A DNA stretch of 64,000 bases. Origin: Imperialibacter sp. EC-SDR9. GTDB taxonomy: Bacteria; Bacteroidota; Bacteroidia; Cytophagales; Cyclobacteriaceae. Both the position numbers and the translations under genes were made by a program. Of the stretch, positions 1-9,356 are shown one piece after another. Position 1 is the first letter of the stretch, and each line of letters opens with the position of its first letter. A model generated the notes under the pieces. The model worked only from the letters and a program-made list of their open reading frames with translations, ran no database searches and was not told the origin of the DNA. Location of the stretch: assembly GCF_902498805.1 (NCBI RefSeq), contig NZ_LR701637.1, forward strand, positions 186,001 through 250,000, read 5' to 3'.

Positions 1-479
1 CACCAATCGAAGAAGCAAACATGAGTATGATTCCTGACCTGGCCGCCAGATACGGGGTATTGAGCGGTTTGTCAGACCACACCATGGGTATTACTGTACC
101 AGTTGTGGCCACCACCCTAGGAGCAAGAGTTATAGAAAAACACTTCATTTTGGATCGTGCTATTGGCGGCCCCGATGCGTCATTCTCGTTGAACAAGGAA
201 GAGTTTGCCCAAATGGTGAGGGCCGTGAGGGAAGCTGAGGTTGCAGTCGGGAGGGTGGATTATTCCCTTACAGAAAAGCAAAAAAAGGGCAAGGACTTTA
301 GCAGATCATTATACGCAATTGGCGATATTAAACCGGGAGATGTTTTTTCAGCCGAGAATATCAGGTCAATAAGACCTGGTTTTGGCCTTCATCCAAAGTA
401 CTATAAGGAAATAATTGGAACAACTGCGAAGCGGTCAATTTTATTCGGTGAGCCGCTAAAGACTGAAGATCTTGACTGA
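1..479 (+). CDS. pseI: Pseudaminic acid synthase, C-terminal part (5' end outside window)
   Basis: The reading frame is open from base 3, so this is the 3' part of a longer gene. The visible 158 residues cover the end of the NeuB-type TIM barrel, with GLSDHT and the catalytic-face segment IEKHFILDR followed by GPDASFSL, and then a C-terminal SAF (antifreeze-like) domain. The segment SIRPGFGLHPKY near residue 125 matches pseudaminic acid synthases better than sialic acid synthases, which usually have KRPGTGI there. The enzyme condenses a 6-deoxy diamino hexose with phosphoenolpyruvate to make the nonulosonic acid. The stop codon overlaps the next start (TGATG). PseI versus NeuB or LegI is judged from motifs only; missing pse genes would lie to the left. 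Confidence 0.82.
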   Translation, partial: PIEEANMSMIPDLAARYGVLSGLSDHTMGITVPVVATTLGARVIEKHFILDRAIGGPDASFSLNKEEFAQMVRAVREAEVAVGRVDYSLTEKQKKGKDFSRSLYAIGDIKPGDVFSAENIRSIRPGFGLHPKYYKEIIGTTAKRSILFGEPLKTEDLD

Positions 480-1999
480 TGAAAATAACCGGAGCCGATG
501 ACAGCGCTACGAAAGTAGCTTTTTTTAGCTCGCACAATCTTTGGCCTTCTCACTACGAAACGGAGCTGGAGCTGATGCAGAAGCACCTTGATCACGGGCA
601 CGACATTGTTCAGATGTCGTGCTTTTCTGAACTGAAGGCATGCGATCAGAACTTAACCAATGCTGTTGATACTTGCTTTTTGTGTTGCAAGAAAAGAAAA
701 CTTGGGGTTGACTTGCTAGACTCGAAGGTTAGGAATGTCGGCATTAAAGAATATTTGCACTGGGAAGACAAAAAAGTAGTCGAAGCTCTTCGGAAATATT
801 TTAAAGATATCAATGATCTCAAAGCCTATTCTATTGACGAGAGATATGACATAGGTCAATCTGTGGCATCATCACTTATTTCTTTACTACGAGTGTCTTC
901 TTTAGATCTTCAAGAACACAGAGAGCTTGTTAAGGACTACATGGTCGGTTCGGCAGAGATCTATTATGCGTTCAAGAGATTTTTAGCCGTCGAGCAACCA
1001 GCGCTGGTGTATCTATTTAATGGAAGATGGGCCCATACCCGGGCAGTATTCAGAGCTTGCCAGAGAGCTGGGGTCAGGTGCGTACTGCACGAAAGGGGTC
1101 AGGATATACATCACTACGGCCTTTTTACCAATCATTTTCCTCATTCGATAGAGAATTTCACAACCAAGGCCAAAGAATTGTGGGAAAGATCCGACAAAAG
1201 TGAAAAAATTGAATCGGCAGAGTCATTTTTCAAATCAAGACGGGTGGGCGCAAATGTGGATTGGTATTCTTTTATTGATAAGCAGGATACCAACCAGTTA
1301 CCCGAAGGCTGGGATGATACAAAAGTGAATATAGTGATTTTTAATTCTTCCGAAGATGAAGTTGCCGCCATTGATGATGAATGGAAAAATCACCTGTATG
1401 ACAGCCAGCTTGAAGGTATTAGAGCGATTTGTAAAGATCTTTTGTCTAGGAGCGACATCAAATTATACCTTAGGCTGCATCCAAATTTGGCAAACGCAGA
1501 TCCTTCTGAAACAAACGCATACTCCGCCCTCTCGTATGCTAACCTTACGGTAATAAGCCCCGAATCGAAAATTAGTAGCTACCTGCTAATAGAAAAAGCC
1601 GATAAAGTGGTCACCTTTGGTTCGACGGTTGGGATCGAAGCGACTTTCTGGAATAAGCCTTCAATCTTGGCAGGTAAAGCCTTCTACGAGAAGCTGGAAA
1701 GCACCTACAATCCAAATTCGCACAGTCAGCTGATAGCCTACTGTAAGCAGAAGGACTTAGCTTCACTGGAAAAGAGAGGGGCCTTGATCTATGGCTACTA
1801 CTTCAGAAGCTTTGGCTCAAAATACAAGTATGTGAAGGCGAATAGCTTTTCAAGTGTTGAATTTAGGGAAACAAACCTTGACCAGGTCGTTCAGCACGAT
1901 AGCGTGAAAATCAAACGCTTTTTCAAAATCAGAACCTTTGCCAGAATCCTTAAAAGGCCTTTCCTAAAAGTCAATTTGCTAAAGTTACTCTATAAATAA
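479..1999 (+). CDS. Probable capsule-type GT-B glycosyltransferase, unassigned family
   Basis: A 506-residue protein with no signal peptide. The clearest signal is near residues 375-400, VVTFGSTVGIEATFWNKPSI, which resembles the nucleotide-sugar binding helix of capsule synthesis and Kdo/polysialyl-type transferases (G-S-T-x-G-x-E-A and K-P). A preceding stretch LRLHPN (about residue 330) is typical of the same fold. The N-terminal third contains a cysteine-rich patch (CFLCCKKR, about residues 61-68) that I cannot interpret. It follows pseI with a one-base overlap and precedes GT2 genes, so a transferase acting on a nonulosonic acid acceptor or donor is plausible but unproven. Confidence 0.6.
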   Translation: MKITGADDSATKVAFFSSHNLWPSHYETELELMQKHLDHGHDIVQMSCFSELKACDQNLTNAVDTCFLCCKKRKLGVDLLDSKVRNVGIKEYLHWEDKKVVEALRKYFKDINDLKAYSIDERYDIGQSVASSLISLLRVSSLDLQEHRELVKDYMVGSAEIYYAFKRFLAVEQPALVYLFNGRWAHTRAVFRACQRAGVRCVLHERGQDIHHYGLFTNHFPHSIENFTTKAKELWERSDKSEKIESAESFFKSRRVGANVDWYSFIDKQDTNQLPEGWDDTKVNIVIFNSSEDEVAAIDDEWKNHLYDSQLEGIRAICKDLLSRSDIKLYLRLHPNLANADPSETNAYSALSYANLTVISPESKISSYLLIEKADKVVTFGSTVGIEATFWNKPSILAGKAFYEKLESTYNPNSHSQLIAYCKQKDLASLEKRGALIYGYYFRSFGSKYKYVKANSFSSVEFRETNLDQVVQHDSVKIKRFFKIRTFARILKRPFLKVNLLKLLYK

Positions 2000-3031
2000 T
2001 TGAGCCAGCCTACACCGAAAGTCTCCGTGGTCATACCTGCATTTAACGCAGAGGCGTACATACGTGCAACTATACAAAGTGTTCTGAACCAAACTTTTGA
2101 TGATTTTGAGATTGTTGTCGTTGATGATTGCTCTACGGATAATACTGCAAATGTGATTAGCTCCTTTGACGATAAGAGGATACGGCTTCACACAAACGAA
2201 AAAAATAAAGGAATAGCGTATACTAGGAACAGGTTAATTAGCCTCGCCAGAGCAAAGTACCTAGCGATTCTGGATGCAGATGACTTGGCATATCCTTCCA
2301 GGCTCCAGGTACAGTATGACTTTTTGAGTGAAAATCCAGACTTTGCCTTTGCTGGTTCAGACATAGAGCTTATCGACACCGCTGGCAAAACTATTGGTTA
2401 TAATCAATACACGTATCCTCCTGAGAACTATCCCTCGCTGTTATTCTTTCACAATATCATAGCTCAATCAAGTGTAATGATTAATAGGGACTACATAGAA
2501 AGTTTGCCCCAAATTTACAGCCTCGATTTCCCTCCTGCGGAAGACTATCATTTGTGGGTGAGGCTTGCCTTAATGGGCAAGACTTACAATCTTCCGCAGG
2601 TTCTCGTCAAATATAGAATACATAGCCAAAGTGTGTCCATAGCCAAAGCCTCACTAATGGAGCAAATGGTAGAAAAAATTATCCTTTGGCAGGCCCAAAG
2701 GTTGGGTTTGGCACCGACGAGAGATGAATTAAATATTCAAAAGGCATTGGCTCATAGTGACTATTCAAGATTAGGCGAAATTTCCCATCTTGATATAGAC
2801 CGCTGGTTAGGAAAAGTGTTTGCCGCAAATGTAGAAAAACAGATATATTCGCAGCAATCTTTTGGTGAAGTCATTAAGGACAAGTGGATTGATTTGGTTC
2901 ACTCTCGAATCTTGGAGCATAGTCCAAGAGTATTTTTTGAACTAAGCAAGGGCTTTGGCTTTAGTAAACTTACCTTTGCGGCCAGGGTACGGTTTTTTCT
3001 GAAATGTTTTTTGTTTTACAAGTCGTCGTGA
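2000..3031 (+). CDS. Glycosyltransferase family 2
   Basis: A 343-residue GT-A enzyme. The N-terminus carries the GT2 signature SVVIPAFNAEAYI, then VVVDDCSTDNT (about residues 40-50) for nucleotide binding and LDADD (about 92-96) as the metal-binding DxD. An ED-x-x-L-W segment (AEDYHLWVRL, about residue 180) is the usual acceptor/catalytic region. The start is TTG, directly after the TAA of the upstream gene; no in-frame ATG precedes the fold. The C-terminal 120 residues are not recognised. It probably adds one sugar to the lipid-linked repeat at the inner face of the membrane; donor unknown. Confidence 0.85.
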   Translation: MSQPTPKVSVVIPAFNAEAYIRATIQSVLNQTFDDFEIVVVDDCSTDNTANVISSFDDKRIRLHTNEKNKGIAYTRNRLISLARAKYLAILDADDLAYPSRLQVQYDFLSENPDFAFAGSDIELIDTAGKTIGYNQYTYPPENYPSLLFFHNIIAQSSVMINRDYIESLPQIYSLDFPPAEDYHLWVRLALMGKTYNLPQVLVKYRIHSQSVSIAKASLMEQMVEKIILWQAQRLGLAPTRDELNIQKALAHSDYSRLGEISHLDIDRWLGKVFAANVEKQIYSQQSFGEVIKDKWIDLVHSRILEHSPRVFFELSKGFGFSKLTFAARVRFFLKCFLFYKSS

Positions 3032-3044
3032 CCCCAGAGAATGC

Positions 3045-3935
3045 ATGAGTGAGATTGTTGACTTTCCTCTGATAAGCATCATTGTGCCTTGCTACAATCA
3101 GGGAGAATATTTAAATGAGTCTCTGAGCTCGATTGAATCCCAGACTTACGAAAACTGGGAGTGTTTGATAATTAATGACGGATCAACTGACAACTCAGCC
3201 AATATCGCTGAGGCCTGGTGTAAAAAGGATCAAAGATTTATTTGCTGTGAAAAGAAAAACGGCGGCTTAAGCTCTGCAAGAAACGTGGGCCTGGACAGGG
3301 CAAGGGGAAAATATATCCAGTTTCTGGATGCAGACGACGTCATAGAAAGAGGCAAGCTCGAATTGTCGGTTCAAGAATTAGCTAAAGACGACAACCTGAG
3401 AGTTGTGATATCTAACTTCGAAGGAGCGCTAAAAGTAATGTCGCAGAGAATGCCCCCCTACTGCGATTTATCAGTGGTGAAGTTCTCCTTAAGAACAATT
3501 GTGCTCAATTGGGATAGGGGCTTTACTATTCCGATTCATTGCGGTGTATTTCATTTCGACTTCTTCAAGTCATTTAGGTTCAATGAAACTCTTATGGCCC
3601 TGGAAGATTGGGACTTTTGGATACGTCTTTTTAAGGAGTCTGAGAGTTATGCTTTTATTGATATGCCATTGGCCATCTATCGGCAGCATAATGCTGGAAT
3701 GAGTAAAAATTTTGGAAAAATGTACAGGGCAAAGCGTGATTTTTTGCAACACATAAAGTCTCAAAAGGTGATTGAAGGTGATTTATTGTCTGAATTTGAG
3801 GAAACAATGAAGAACTATTGGCTGCCAATTCTGAGAATAAAGTATCTTGAAGAAAGGTATCCAAAAATCAAACATTATTTTGAGCTAAAAAAAAGTATTC
3901 GCCTCAAGCTTAAATTATTATGGAAGGAGAGCTAA
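3045..3935 (+). CDS. Glycosyltransferase family 2
   Basis: A 296-residue GT-A protein with SIIVPCYNQGEYLNESL at the N-terminus, LIINDGSTDNS near residue 45 and FLDADD near residue 95. The later ALEDWDFWIRL segment (about residue 185) supplies the conserved acidic pair of the family. It begins 13 bases after the previous gene, and its stop overlaps the next gene's start by one base. It is one of six GT2 enzymes in the locus; the sugar it transfers cannot be read from sequence. Confidence 0.85.
   Translation: MSEIVDFPLISIIVPCYNQGEYLNESLSSIESQTYENWECLIINDGSTDNSANIAEAWCKKDQRFICCEKKNGGLSSARNVGLDRARGKYIQFLDADDVIERGKLELSVQELAKDDNLRVVISNFEGALKVMSQRMPPYCDLSVVKFSLRTIVLNWDRGFTIPIHCGVFHFDFFKSFRFNETLMALEDWDFWIRLFKESESYAFIDMPLAIYRQHNAGMSKNFGKMYRAKRDFLQHIKSQKVIEGDLLSEFEETMKNYWLPILRIKYLEERYPKIKHYFELKKSIRLKLKLLWKES
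3923..3930 (+). promoter_or_regulatory. Ribosome binding site deciding the methyltransferase start
   Basis: The purine-rich run AAGGAGAG sits just upstream of the ATG at 3935. An upstream in-frame ATG at 3920 has no such element and would place this run inside the coding region. The spacing favours 3935, where the ATG also overlaps the preceding stop codon (TAATG). Confidence 0.55.
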
Positions 3936-4876
3936 TGAAGTGCAGGATTTGCAGAGAAAGCCAACTTAAGCCCTACCATGTGAGGGAAATGATGTTCGGT
4001 TTAAAGGATTCATTTGAATACCTGGAATGCACAAATTGTGGGTGCCTTCAGATAAAGGAATATCCAAAAAATATTGGTAAGTACTATCCTGAAAATTACT
4101 ACTCATTTAACGAAGTTACCCTGCGTCAAGTTAGCAAGTACCAGAGGCTCAAGAATCAGGTGAAGTTCGTACTAAACCCAATTTTGAGGCTAACAAATAT
4201 ATCGAAACTTAACCTTGATGCCGACTTAGCACGGCTGAAGAAAATTGGACTAAGTCTCAGTTCGGCTATTCACGATGTTGGCTGTGGATCTGGGCATTAT
4301 CTCCGGAGGCTACATAATTATGGTTTTAGCAGCTTGTCAGGGTCCGACTTGTTCATCGAGAAGGACTCTTCAATATTTGGAAAGGTGCCAATATTTAAAA
4401 GTGGCTTACGGGAATTGAACGGTACCTATGATTTGATTATGCTGCATCACGTGTTTGAGCATATGCCAGATCAGAAAGAGACGCTGGAAATACTGAAGAC
4501 AAAACTCAACCCAGCGGGTGTTCTTATGATGCGTATCCCTGTGCTCAGCTACGCATGGGAAAAGTATGGAACCAACTGGGTGCAGCTTGACGCACCAAGA
4601 CACTATTATCTGCACACGCTGAAAAGTGCTGAGATTTTAGCAAAGAGCGTTGGGCTCCAACTTCTTAAAGTGGAGTGGGATTCTTACGCATTACAGTTTT
4701 GGGGAAGTGAACAATACTTGCAGGACATACCGCTAAGGGCAGCTAACTCATATGCAGAGTCGATCCAAAACAGCCCGTTTAGTAAGGAGCAAATTGAACT
4801 GTGGGAAAGGGAGTCCCAAAAGTTGAATGAGGAGGGAAAAGGAGATCAGGTAGTACTTTATCTGAGAGCTGAGTAA
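3935..4876 (+). CDS. Class I SAM-dependent methyltransferase with N-terminal zinc ribbon
   Basis: A 313-residue protein from the ATG at 3935. Residues 3-6 (CRIC) and a second pair (CTNCGC, about residues 33-38) form a likely zinc ribbon, as in many sugar-modifying Methyltransf_23-type enzymes. SAM-binding motif I is VGCGSGHYLRRL (about 110-121), followed by an acidic residue in SGSDLF, and MLHHVFEHMPD (about 170-180) is the post-motif typical of these C/O-methyltransferases. Its place among glycosyltransferases suggests methylation of a nucleotide sugar or of the glycan. The exact acceptor is unknown. Confidence 0.8.
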   Translation: MKCRICRESQLKPYHVREMMFGLKDSFEYLECTNCGCLQIKEYPKNIGKYYPENYYSFNEVTLRQVSKYQRLKNQVKFVLNPILRLTNISKLNLDADLARLKKIGLSLSSAIHDVGCGSGHYLRRLHNYGFSSLSGSDLFIEKDSSIFGKVPIFKSGLRELNGTYDLIMLHHVFEHMPDQKETLEILKTKLNPAGVLMMRIPVLSYAWEKYGTNWVQLDAPRHYYLHTLKSAEILAKSVGLQLLKVEWDSYALQFWGSEQYLQDIPLRAANSYAESIQNSPFSKEQIELWERESQKLNEEGKGDQVVLYLRAE

Positions 4877-4887
4877 ACCCCTTGTAT

Positions 4888-5772
4888 ATGGCATCATTGA
4901 TCGGAATCATTATTCTTAACTACTTTTCTGGTAAGGAGACGCTCAAGCTGTATCAGAAAATTGAGTCCTTTCAGGATGAATCTCTCAGAATGCTTGTTGT
5001 TGACAACTCCGCTGACGCAGCGGAGAACGAACTGCTTCGTAGCTCAATACCTTCTGAGAACCTGCTACTAGCCAGTAGGAACCTTGGGTATGCTGGAGGT
5101 AATAATGTGGGCATCAAAGAACTGATGCGCCGAAAAGAGATAAAGTCAATCGTCCTGCTGAATCCTGACATAGAATTAAACGAGAATATATTCCACACCT
5201 TGAATACTAGCTTATTAAAGGAGAAGAGTTTAGCAGCAATCGGCCCTCGACTTTGTTTGAAAGGAGAAAGAAACAAAATATTTTCAGACGGAGGACTTTT
5301 GCATTTCAACAGATTCTATTACCCAGGACATTTGCACGCTAAAAAGAATGTTCTAGAGGTTATTTCCCACGGCCTGAATTCAGACATTGGCTATGTAAAC
5401 GGCTCGTTTTTTATGATCCGTGTTTCAGCTCTGGAAGCAATTGGACTACTGAAAGAGAAGTTCTTTCTTTATTTTGAGGAAACAGAATGGTGCCATAGGG
5501 CTAAGACATTGGGTTGGCAGGTGGCTTCCGACACAACAGTTACTGCATATCAGGATATCAGTAACAATGGTATTGTATATGAATACTATATGACTAGAAA
5601 TCATTTCCTTTTTCACTATCTATACTATAAAAAAGGGTTGCCCCGGCTTGCGTTGCACTATTTTAAGCATGTTTTAATATGCGTTTTTAAGCAAGAGATC
5701 GATTCAAGTAAAAAGTGGCCATTTCTATTGGCAAGGATAAAGGGAATTGTAAAAGGCCTAATGAATAGTTGA
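4888..5772 (+). CDS. Glycosyltransferase family 2 (rhamnosyltransferase-like)
   Basis: A 294-residue protein. IIILNYFSGKETL opens the GT-A fold. RNLGYAGGNNVGI (about residues 60-72) and LLNPDIEL (about 88-95) are the hallmarks of the WbbL/rhamnosyltransferase-like GT2 subgroup. FLYFEETEWCHRA (about 190-202) holds the catalytic acidic pair. An in-frame TTG at 4882 is an alternative start; the ATG at 4888 is preferred because it begins just before the first strand. It lies 11 bases after the methyltransferase. Donor specificity is inferred only from subgroup resemblance. Confidence 0.85.
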   Translation: MASLIGIIILNYFSGKETLKLYQKIESFQDESLRMLVVDNSADAAENELLRSSIPSENLLLASRNLGYAGGNNVGIKELMRRKEIKSIVLLNPDIELNENIFHTLNTSLLKEKSLAAIGPRLCLKGERNKIFSDGGLLHFNRFYYPGHLHAKKNVLEVISHGLNSDIGYVNGSFFMIRVSALEAIGLLKEKFFLYFEETEWCHRAKTLGWQVASDTTVTAYQDISNNGIVYEYYMTRNHFLFHYLYYKKGLPRLALHYFKHVLICVFKQEIDSSKKWPFLLARIKGIVKGLMNS

Positions 5773-5798
5773 GGCAGTTCAACCCCAAGAAAAGCATT

Positions 5799-6842
5799 AT
5801 GCAATCAAGACCTCTTGTACACGTAAATCTAAAGTTTGGACATCACGGGCAAAGCTCCGGTTATGATGTTCTTTCTTCTTTTTTCCCTTATGCAAAGGTA
5901 TTAAGCTTGAACAGGAGCCGAGAGAGGATCAAGCACCTCGAAAGATTCAAGGATGAAAAACCTGGAATGTACTTATACAATTACTCCTTTAAAATGCTTC
6001 GATTGCTTTTTAATTTCCAAGTAAGAAGGAGCCTCCAAGAAAATAGTATTGTTCATTATTTGTACCCCGAGAATACGCTGGCCTTCACGCCCTTCAATTT
6101 CCCAAGAACAACATCTATCGTATCCACGTTTCATCAACCTGAAGAATGGTTTGACGGGCTTTCCAAAACAGGTTCAGGCAGGAAAATGATGGATAATTTT
6201 AGAAGATCTAATGTTGCAATAGGTTTGGGGTCAAACCAAATTCCAGTGTTGACAAAAATATTTTCTTCCGAGAACGTGGAGTTCATTCCTCATGGTGTGG
6301 ACACTGAATATTTCACTCCATCTTTTGTTGAAAAAGAAGCAAGGAATATTCTCATATTGGGCAGTTGGCTGAGAGATTTTGATATGGCAAGCAAGGTGGT
6401 GGCTGCGTTCAAATCGATAGATGCCAAAGTTAAATTCACTGTGATCTCGTCGCCAGAGAACGAAAGATACTTCCGAAATTGCGACAATGTACTTTTTAAA
6501 AATAACATCTCTGATTTTGAATTGTTGGCAGAAATTCAAAAATCTGATCTGCTTTTCCTACCCCTAAACGGAGCAATTGCCAACAATGCGCTATTGGAAT
6601 GTATGTCATGTGGATTGCCAACAGTAATCACGAAACTAGACTCAATTAGAGACTACGTTACAGAAAAGGAGGCTATTTTTGTAAACAAAAATGTTGATGA
6701 TAGTATAAATGCTTTGGAGTTTTTGTTGAAGAATGAAACTATAAGAAAGGAAAAAAGTGCCGCTGCCAGAGCAAAAGCATTAAGCTTTGATTGGCGTGTC
6801 ATAGCCGAAAAGACCAAGAATGTTTACCAAAAGTTAGACTAA
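5799..6842 (+). CDS. GT-B glycosyltransferase (GT4-like)
   Basis: A 347-residue protein taken from the ATG at 5799; an in-frame TTG at 5769 overlapping the previous stop is the alternative. The N-terminal domain contains VHVNLKFGHHGQSSGYD, and the C-terminal domain has FIPHGVDTEYFTP and then NNALLECMSCGLPTVITK, the E-x7-E-like region that binds the nucleotide sugar in GT4 enzymes. The C-terminal helix region (SFDWRVIAEKT) is also typical of the fold. Probably a retaining transferase working on the lipid-linked intermediate. The next gene starts on its stop codon. Confidence 0.8.
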   Translation: MQSRPLVHVNLKFGHHGQSSGYDVLSSFFPYAKVLSLNRSRERIKHLERFKDEKPGMYLYNYSFKMLRLLFNFQVRRSLQENSIVHYLYPENTLAFTPFNFPRTTSIVSTFHQPEEWFDGLSKTGSGRKMMDNFRRSNVAIGLGSNQIPVLTKIFSSENVEFIPHGVDTEYFTPSFVEKEARNILILGSWLRDFDMASKVVAAFKSIDAKVKFTVISSPENERYFRNCDNVLFKNNISDFELLAEIQKSDLLFLPLNGAIANNALLECMSCGLPTVITKLDSIRDYVTEKEAIFVNKNVDDSINALEFLLKNETIRKEKSAAARAKALSFDWRVIAEKTKNVYQKLD

Positions 6843-8020
6843 TGTCCGTGACAAGGAATGTTTTATGGATTGCCCCCTACCCCGCCGACCCAAAGGCCCA
6901 CGCTGCACCTTGGATAACATCTTTGGCCAGGGCATTGTCTTTGTCAGACAAGATCAAACTTACTATCCTGTCAACGAGCTCGTCAATCAGTTCATCTACT
7001 TTAGAATTTGAAAAGGATGGATACAGGGTTATTCTTCTAAAGATGCTTCCGCCTAAGTGGGATATAGTGACACTTTATCTGTTCCGTATACTCGCTTTAA
7101 GGAGGTGGCTGAAAAACAATCAGATGTCTTATGACCTGGTTCACGTTCATGGAACAGAGCATCAATTTGAGCTTGCCTCGATTGGGCTAAAAAAACCAAC
7201 AGTTGTAAGTATTCAAGGAATTCTTTTCAGATATCTAAAAGCCTTGCCAGAAACATTCTCAAGCAAAAAAATAATATGGCTCCTTGGGTCGGTCTATGAA
7301 AAGTGGGGAATCCGGAAACATAAGCACTTTGTTTGCAGGACTCATTGGGATTCTGCTGCCGTGAGATTGCTTAATCCAACTGCTAGAATATTTATCGGAT
7401 GGGAAATGATCCGCACCGACTTTTTTGTTGAGGAAGGAAACCAATTTGAAGAAAAAAGTAATATCCTCTTTTTAGGAGGGCTTAATTCAATAAAAGGGAT
7501 AGCTGAAGCGTTGTACGTTTTCGATGCATTGGTTCAGGATGACGATCTCACATTAGTAATATTTGGAGATGGCAGTGTTAAAGATCTAAATGCGTTGATT
7601 CAGAGAAAACAGCTCGCCAACCTTAAAGTTGGCGTGAATGTCTTTCACAAAGGCAGAGCCTCCGCTGATCAGATAGTGAAAGAGATGTTGAATAGTAAGG
7701 TGCTGCTGCACCCATCGTATGTTGACAATAGTCCAAATAGTATTTGCGAGGCACAAGTGGTTGGGTTACCAGTGGTAGCCTCAGATGTAGGGGGCGTTTC
7801 CTCACTTATTGAGCATTCTGAAACCGGTATCCTGGTATCTTTGGAGGTTAATAGTATTATTGGGGGGATACGAATGTTAATGAAAGACAAAGCTCTTTCG
7901 AGAAGAATCTCTGTTCAAAGCAGAAAAATGGCAAGGGAACGACATGATACCCAAAAAGTTCTTGGAGAGTACCTCAATATATATAATACCCTAATCGAAG
8001 ATGCTGAGACTTCTTTTTAG
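6842..8020 (+). CDS. Glycosyltransferase family 4
   Basis: A 392-residue GT-B protein. The ATG at 6842 overlaps the preceding TAA (TAATG), and the N-terminal strand VLWIAPYPADPKAHAAP starts a few residues later; upstream extension would run into the previous gene. The C-terminal half has ILFLGGLNSIKGIAEAL, HPSYVDNSPNSICEAQVVG and LPVVASDVGG, the standard GT4 donor-binding elements. It overlaps the acyltransferase start by 20 bases. Donor and acceptor unknown. Confidence 0.85.
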   Translation: MSVTRNVLWIAPYPADPKAHAAPWITSLARALSLSDKIKLTILSTSSSISSSTLEFEKDGYRVILLKMLPPKWDIVTLYLFRILALRRWLKNNQMSYDLVHVHGTEHQFELASIGLKKPTVVSIQGILFRYLKALPETFSSKKIIWLLGSVYEKWGIRKHKHFVCRTHWDSAAVRLLNPTARIFIGWEMIRTDFFVEEGNQFEEKSNILFLGGLNSIKGIAEALYVFDALVQDDDLTLVIFGDGSVKDLNALIQRKQLANLKVGVNVFHKGRASADQIVKEMLNSKVLLHPSYVDNSPNSICEAQVVGLPVVASDVGGVSSLIEHSETGILVSLEVNSIIGGIRMLMKDKALSRRISVQSRKMARERHDTQKVLGEYLNIYNTLIEDAETSF

Positions 8021-8627
8021 ATCGATACTTTTCCTCTACCGGGTGATCGTTTATGTGATTGCGGCCAAAATTTGGAATCGGTTTACCCTGGCGGCCAATG
8101 GTGTAAAGATTGGAGATCGTTGGACAATCAATGGATTCATTTCTATTGAATGTTTACCTGGATCCAGCATTGTGATTTCGCAAGGATTTAGAGCCAACAG
8201 TGGATCTTTTTTTAATAATATTGGCAGGCAGCAGAAAACATCGCTCATTTGCAGAGAAGGAGGCCGTCTTTCAATCGGCGACAATGTCGGGATAAGTGCC
8301 TCAACGATTGTCTGTCATGAAAGAATAACCATAGGCAGCAACGTCAGGTTTGGAGGCAATTGTGTTGTCTATGATACAGATTTCCATTCACTCAAGGCTG
8401 TGGAGCGAACAGCTATTCCGGAGGTGAAAACCAATATTGGCAAATCGGAGGTGATCATAGGGGATAATGTTTTCATAGGAGGGCATTGCACAATTCTGAA
8501 GGGAAGTGTCATCGGAGATAACTCTATCATTGGTGCAGGAGCTGTTGTTAGGGGAAGTAAAATTCCAGCCAATCAAATTTGGGGAGGGAACCCTGCGGTG
8601 TTTATTAAAGAGGTCAGAAACGAATGA
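8001..8627 (+). CDS. Left-handed beta-helix O-acyltransferase
   Basis: A 208-residue protein with a hydrophobic N-terminal helix (LLFRSILFLYRVIVYVIAA) and then hexapeptide repeats: IGDNVGISASTIV, IGSNVRFGGNCVV, IGDNVFIGGHCTIL and IGDNSIIGAGAVV. The ending WGGNPAVFIKE matches the GNPA loop of maltose/galactoside-type acetyltransferases. The family transfers acetyl groups from acetyl-CoA to sugar hydroxyls (or amines) as a trimer. It is flanked by glycosyltransferases, so O-acetylation of the repeat unit is likely. It is not adjacent to the aminotransferase at 26718, so PglD-like N-acetylation is possible but less likely. Confidence 0.85.
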   Translation: MLRLLFRSILFLYRVIVYVIAAKIWNRFTLAANGVKIGDRWTINGFISIECLPGSSIVISQGFRANSGSFFNNIGRQQKTSLICREGGRLSIGDNVGISASTIVCHERITIGSNVRFGGNCVVYDTDFHSLKAVERTAIPEVKTNIGKSEVIIGDNVFIGGHCTILKGSVIGDNSIIGAGAVVRGSKIPANQIWGGNPAVFIKEVRNE

Positions 8628-9346
8628 GTTCGCAAAAAGTAAGTGTAATAACAGTAGTTTTTAATGCCGCCCAACTTCTAAAGGAAACGATAGAGAGTAT
8701 TAGGAGTCAGTCCTACCAAAACATTGAGTATTTTGTGATAGACGGAGGTTCAACTGATGGAACCTTACAGGTAATAGAAGCCAACAGTGATATCATATCA
8801 TCGTACGTCAGTGAAAAAGACGCAGGCATATACGATGCTATGAATAAAGGTATAGCATATGCGACGGGGGACTGGACAATTTTTCTGAACGCCGGTGACA
8901 AGTTTGTTGATGGGGAGACCCTTTCAAAAGTAATTTGCAATGTCGCCAACGGACCCAAGCTAGTTTATGGTTCAGTGCTTTTAAGCGGCAATGGAAATAC
9001 AAATAGGCTTGAGCCAAAGAGCCTTAGTTTTTTTAGCCTTCTATTTTGGGGCACCCGAACTCTCTGCCATCAATCGCTTTTAGTTCACCGTGATATTTTA
9101 ATCAACTACAATTCCAACTACATTTTAAAAGGAGAGTTGGACTGGTACTTTAGGTTAATAGGTCACGAAAATTATACATATGCTCAGCAACTCGATTTCC
9201 CGGTTGCGGAATATTTATTAGGAGGTGTAGGTCAGAAAAAGTTTGTCAGGAATTTAGTTGAAACGATTATTGTCCTAACCAGGCATGGCGGCCCGCTTGC
9301 AATTATATCGCTCCCCGTTCTTATTTATCGACTTTTAAAATACTAA
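8624..9346 (+). CDS. Glycosyltransferase family 2 (WcaE-like)
   Basis: A 240-residue GT-A protein overlapping the previous gene by four bases. Motifs are VITVVFNAAQLLKETIESI, FVIDGGSTDGT (about residues 39-49) and EKDAGIYDAMNKGI (about 65-78). The metal site reads LNAGDKF, where the usual DxD is NAGD, a common variant in WcaE-like enzymes. The short length and C-terminal hydrophobic segment (AIISLPVLIYRLL) fit the subgroup. Confidence 0.85.
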   Translation: MSSQKVSVITVVFNAAQLLKETIESIRSQSYQNIEYFVIDGGSTDGTLQVIEANSDIISSYVSEKDAGIYDAMNKGIAYATGDWTIFLNAGDKFVDGETLSKVICNVANGPKLVYGSVLLSGNGNTNRLEPKSLSFFSLLFWGTRTLCHQSLLVHRDILINYNSNYILKGELDWYFRLIGHENYTYAQQLDFPVAEYLLGGVGQKKFVRNLVETIIVLTRHGGPLAIISLPVLIYRLLKY

Positions 9347-9356
9347 AATCCTATTA

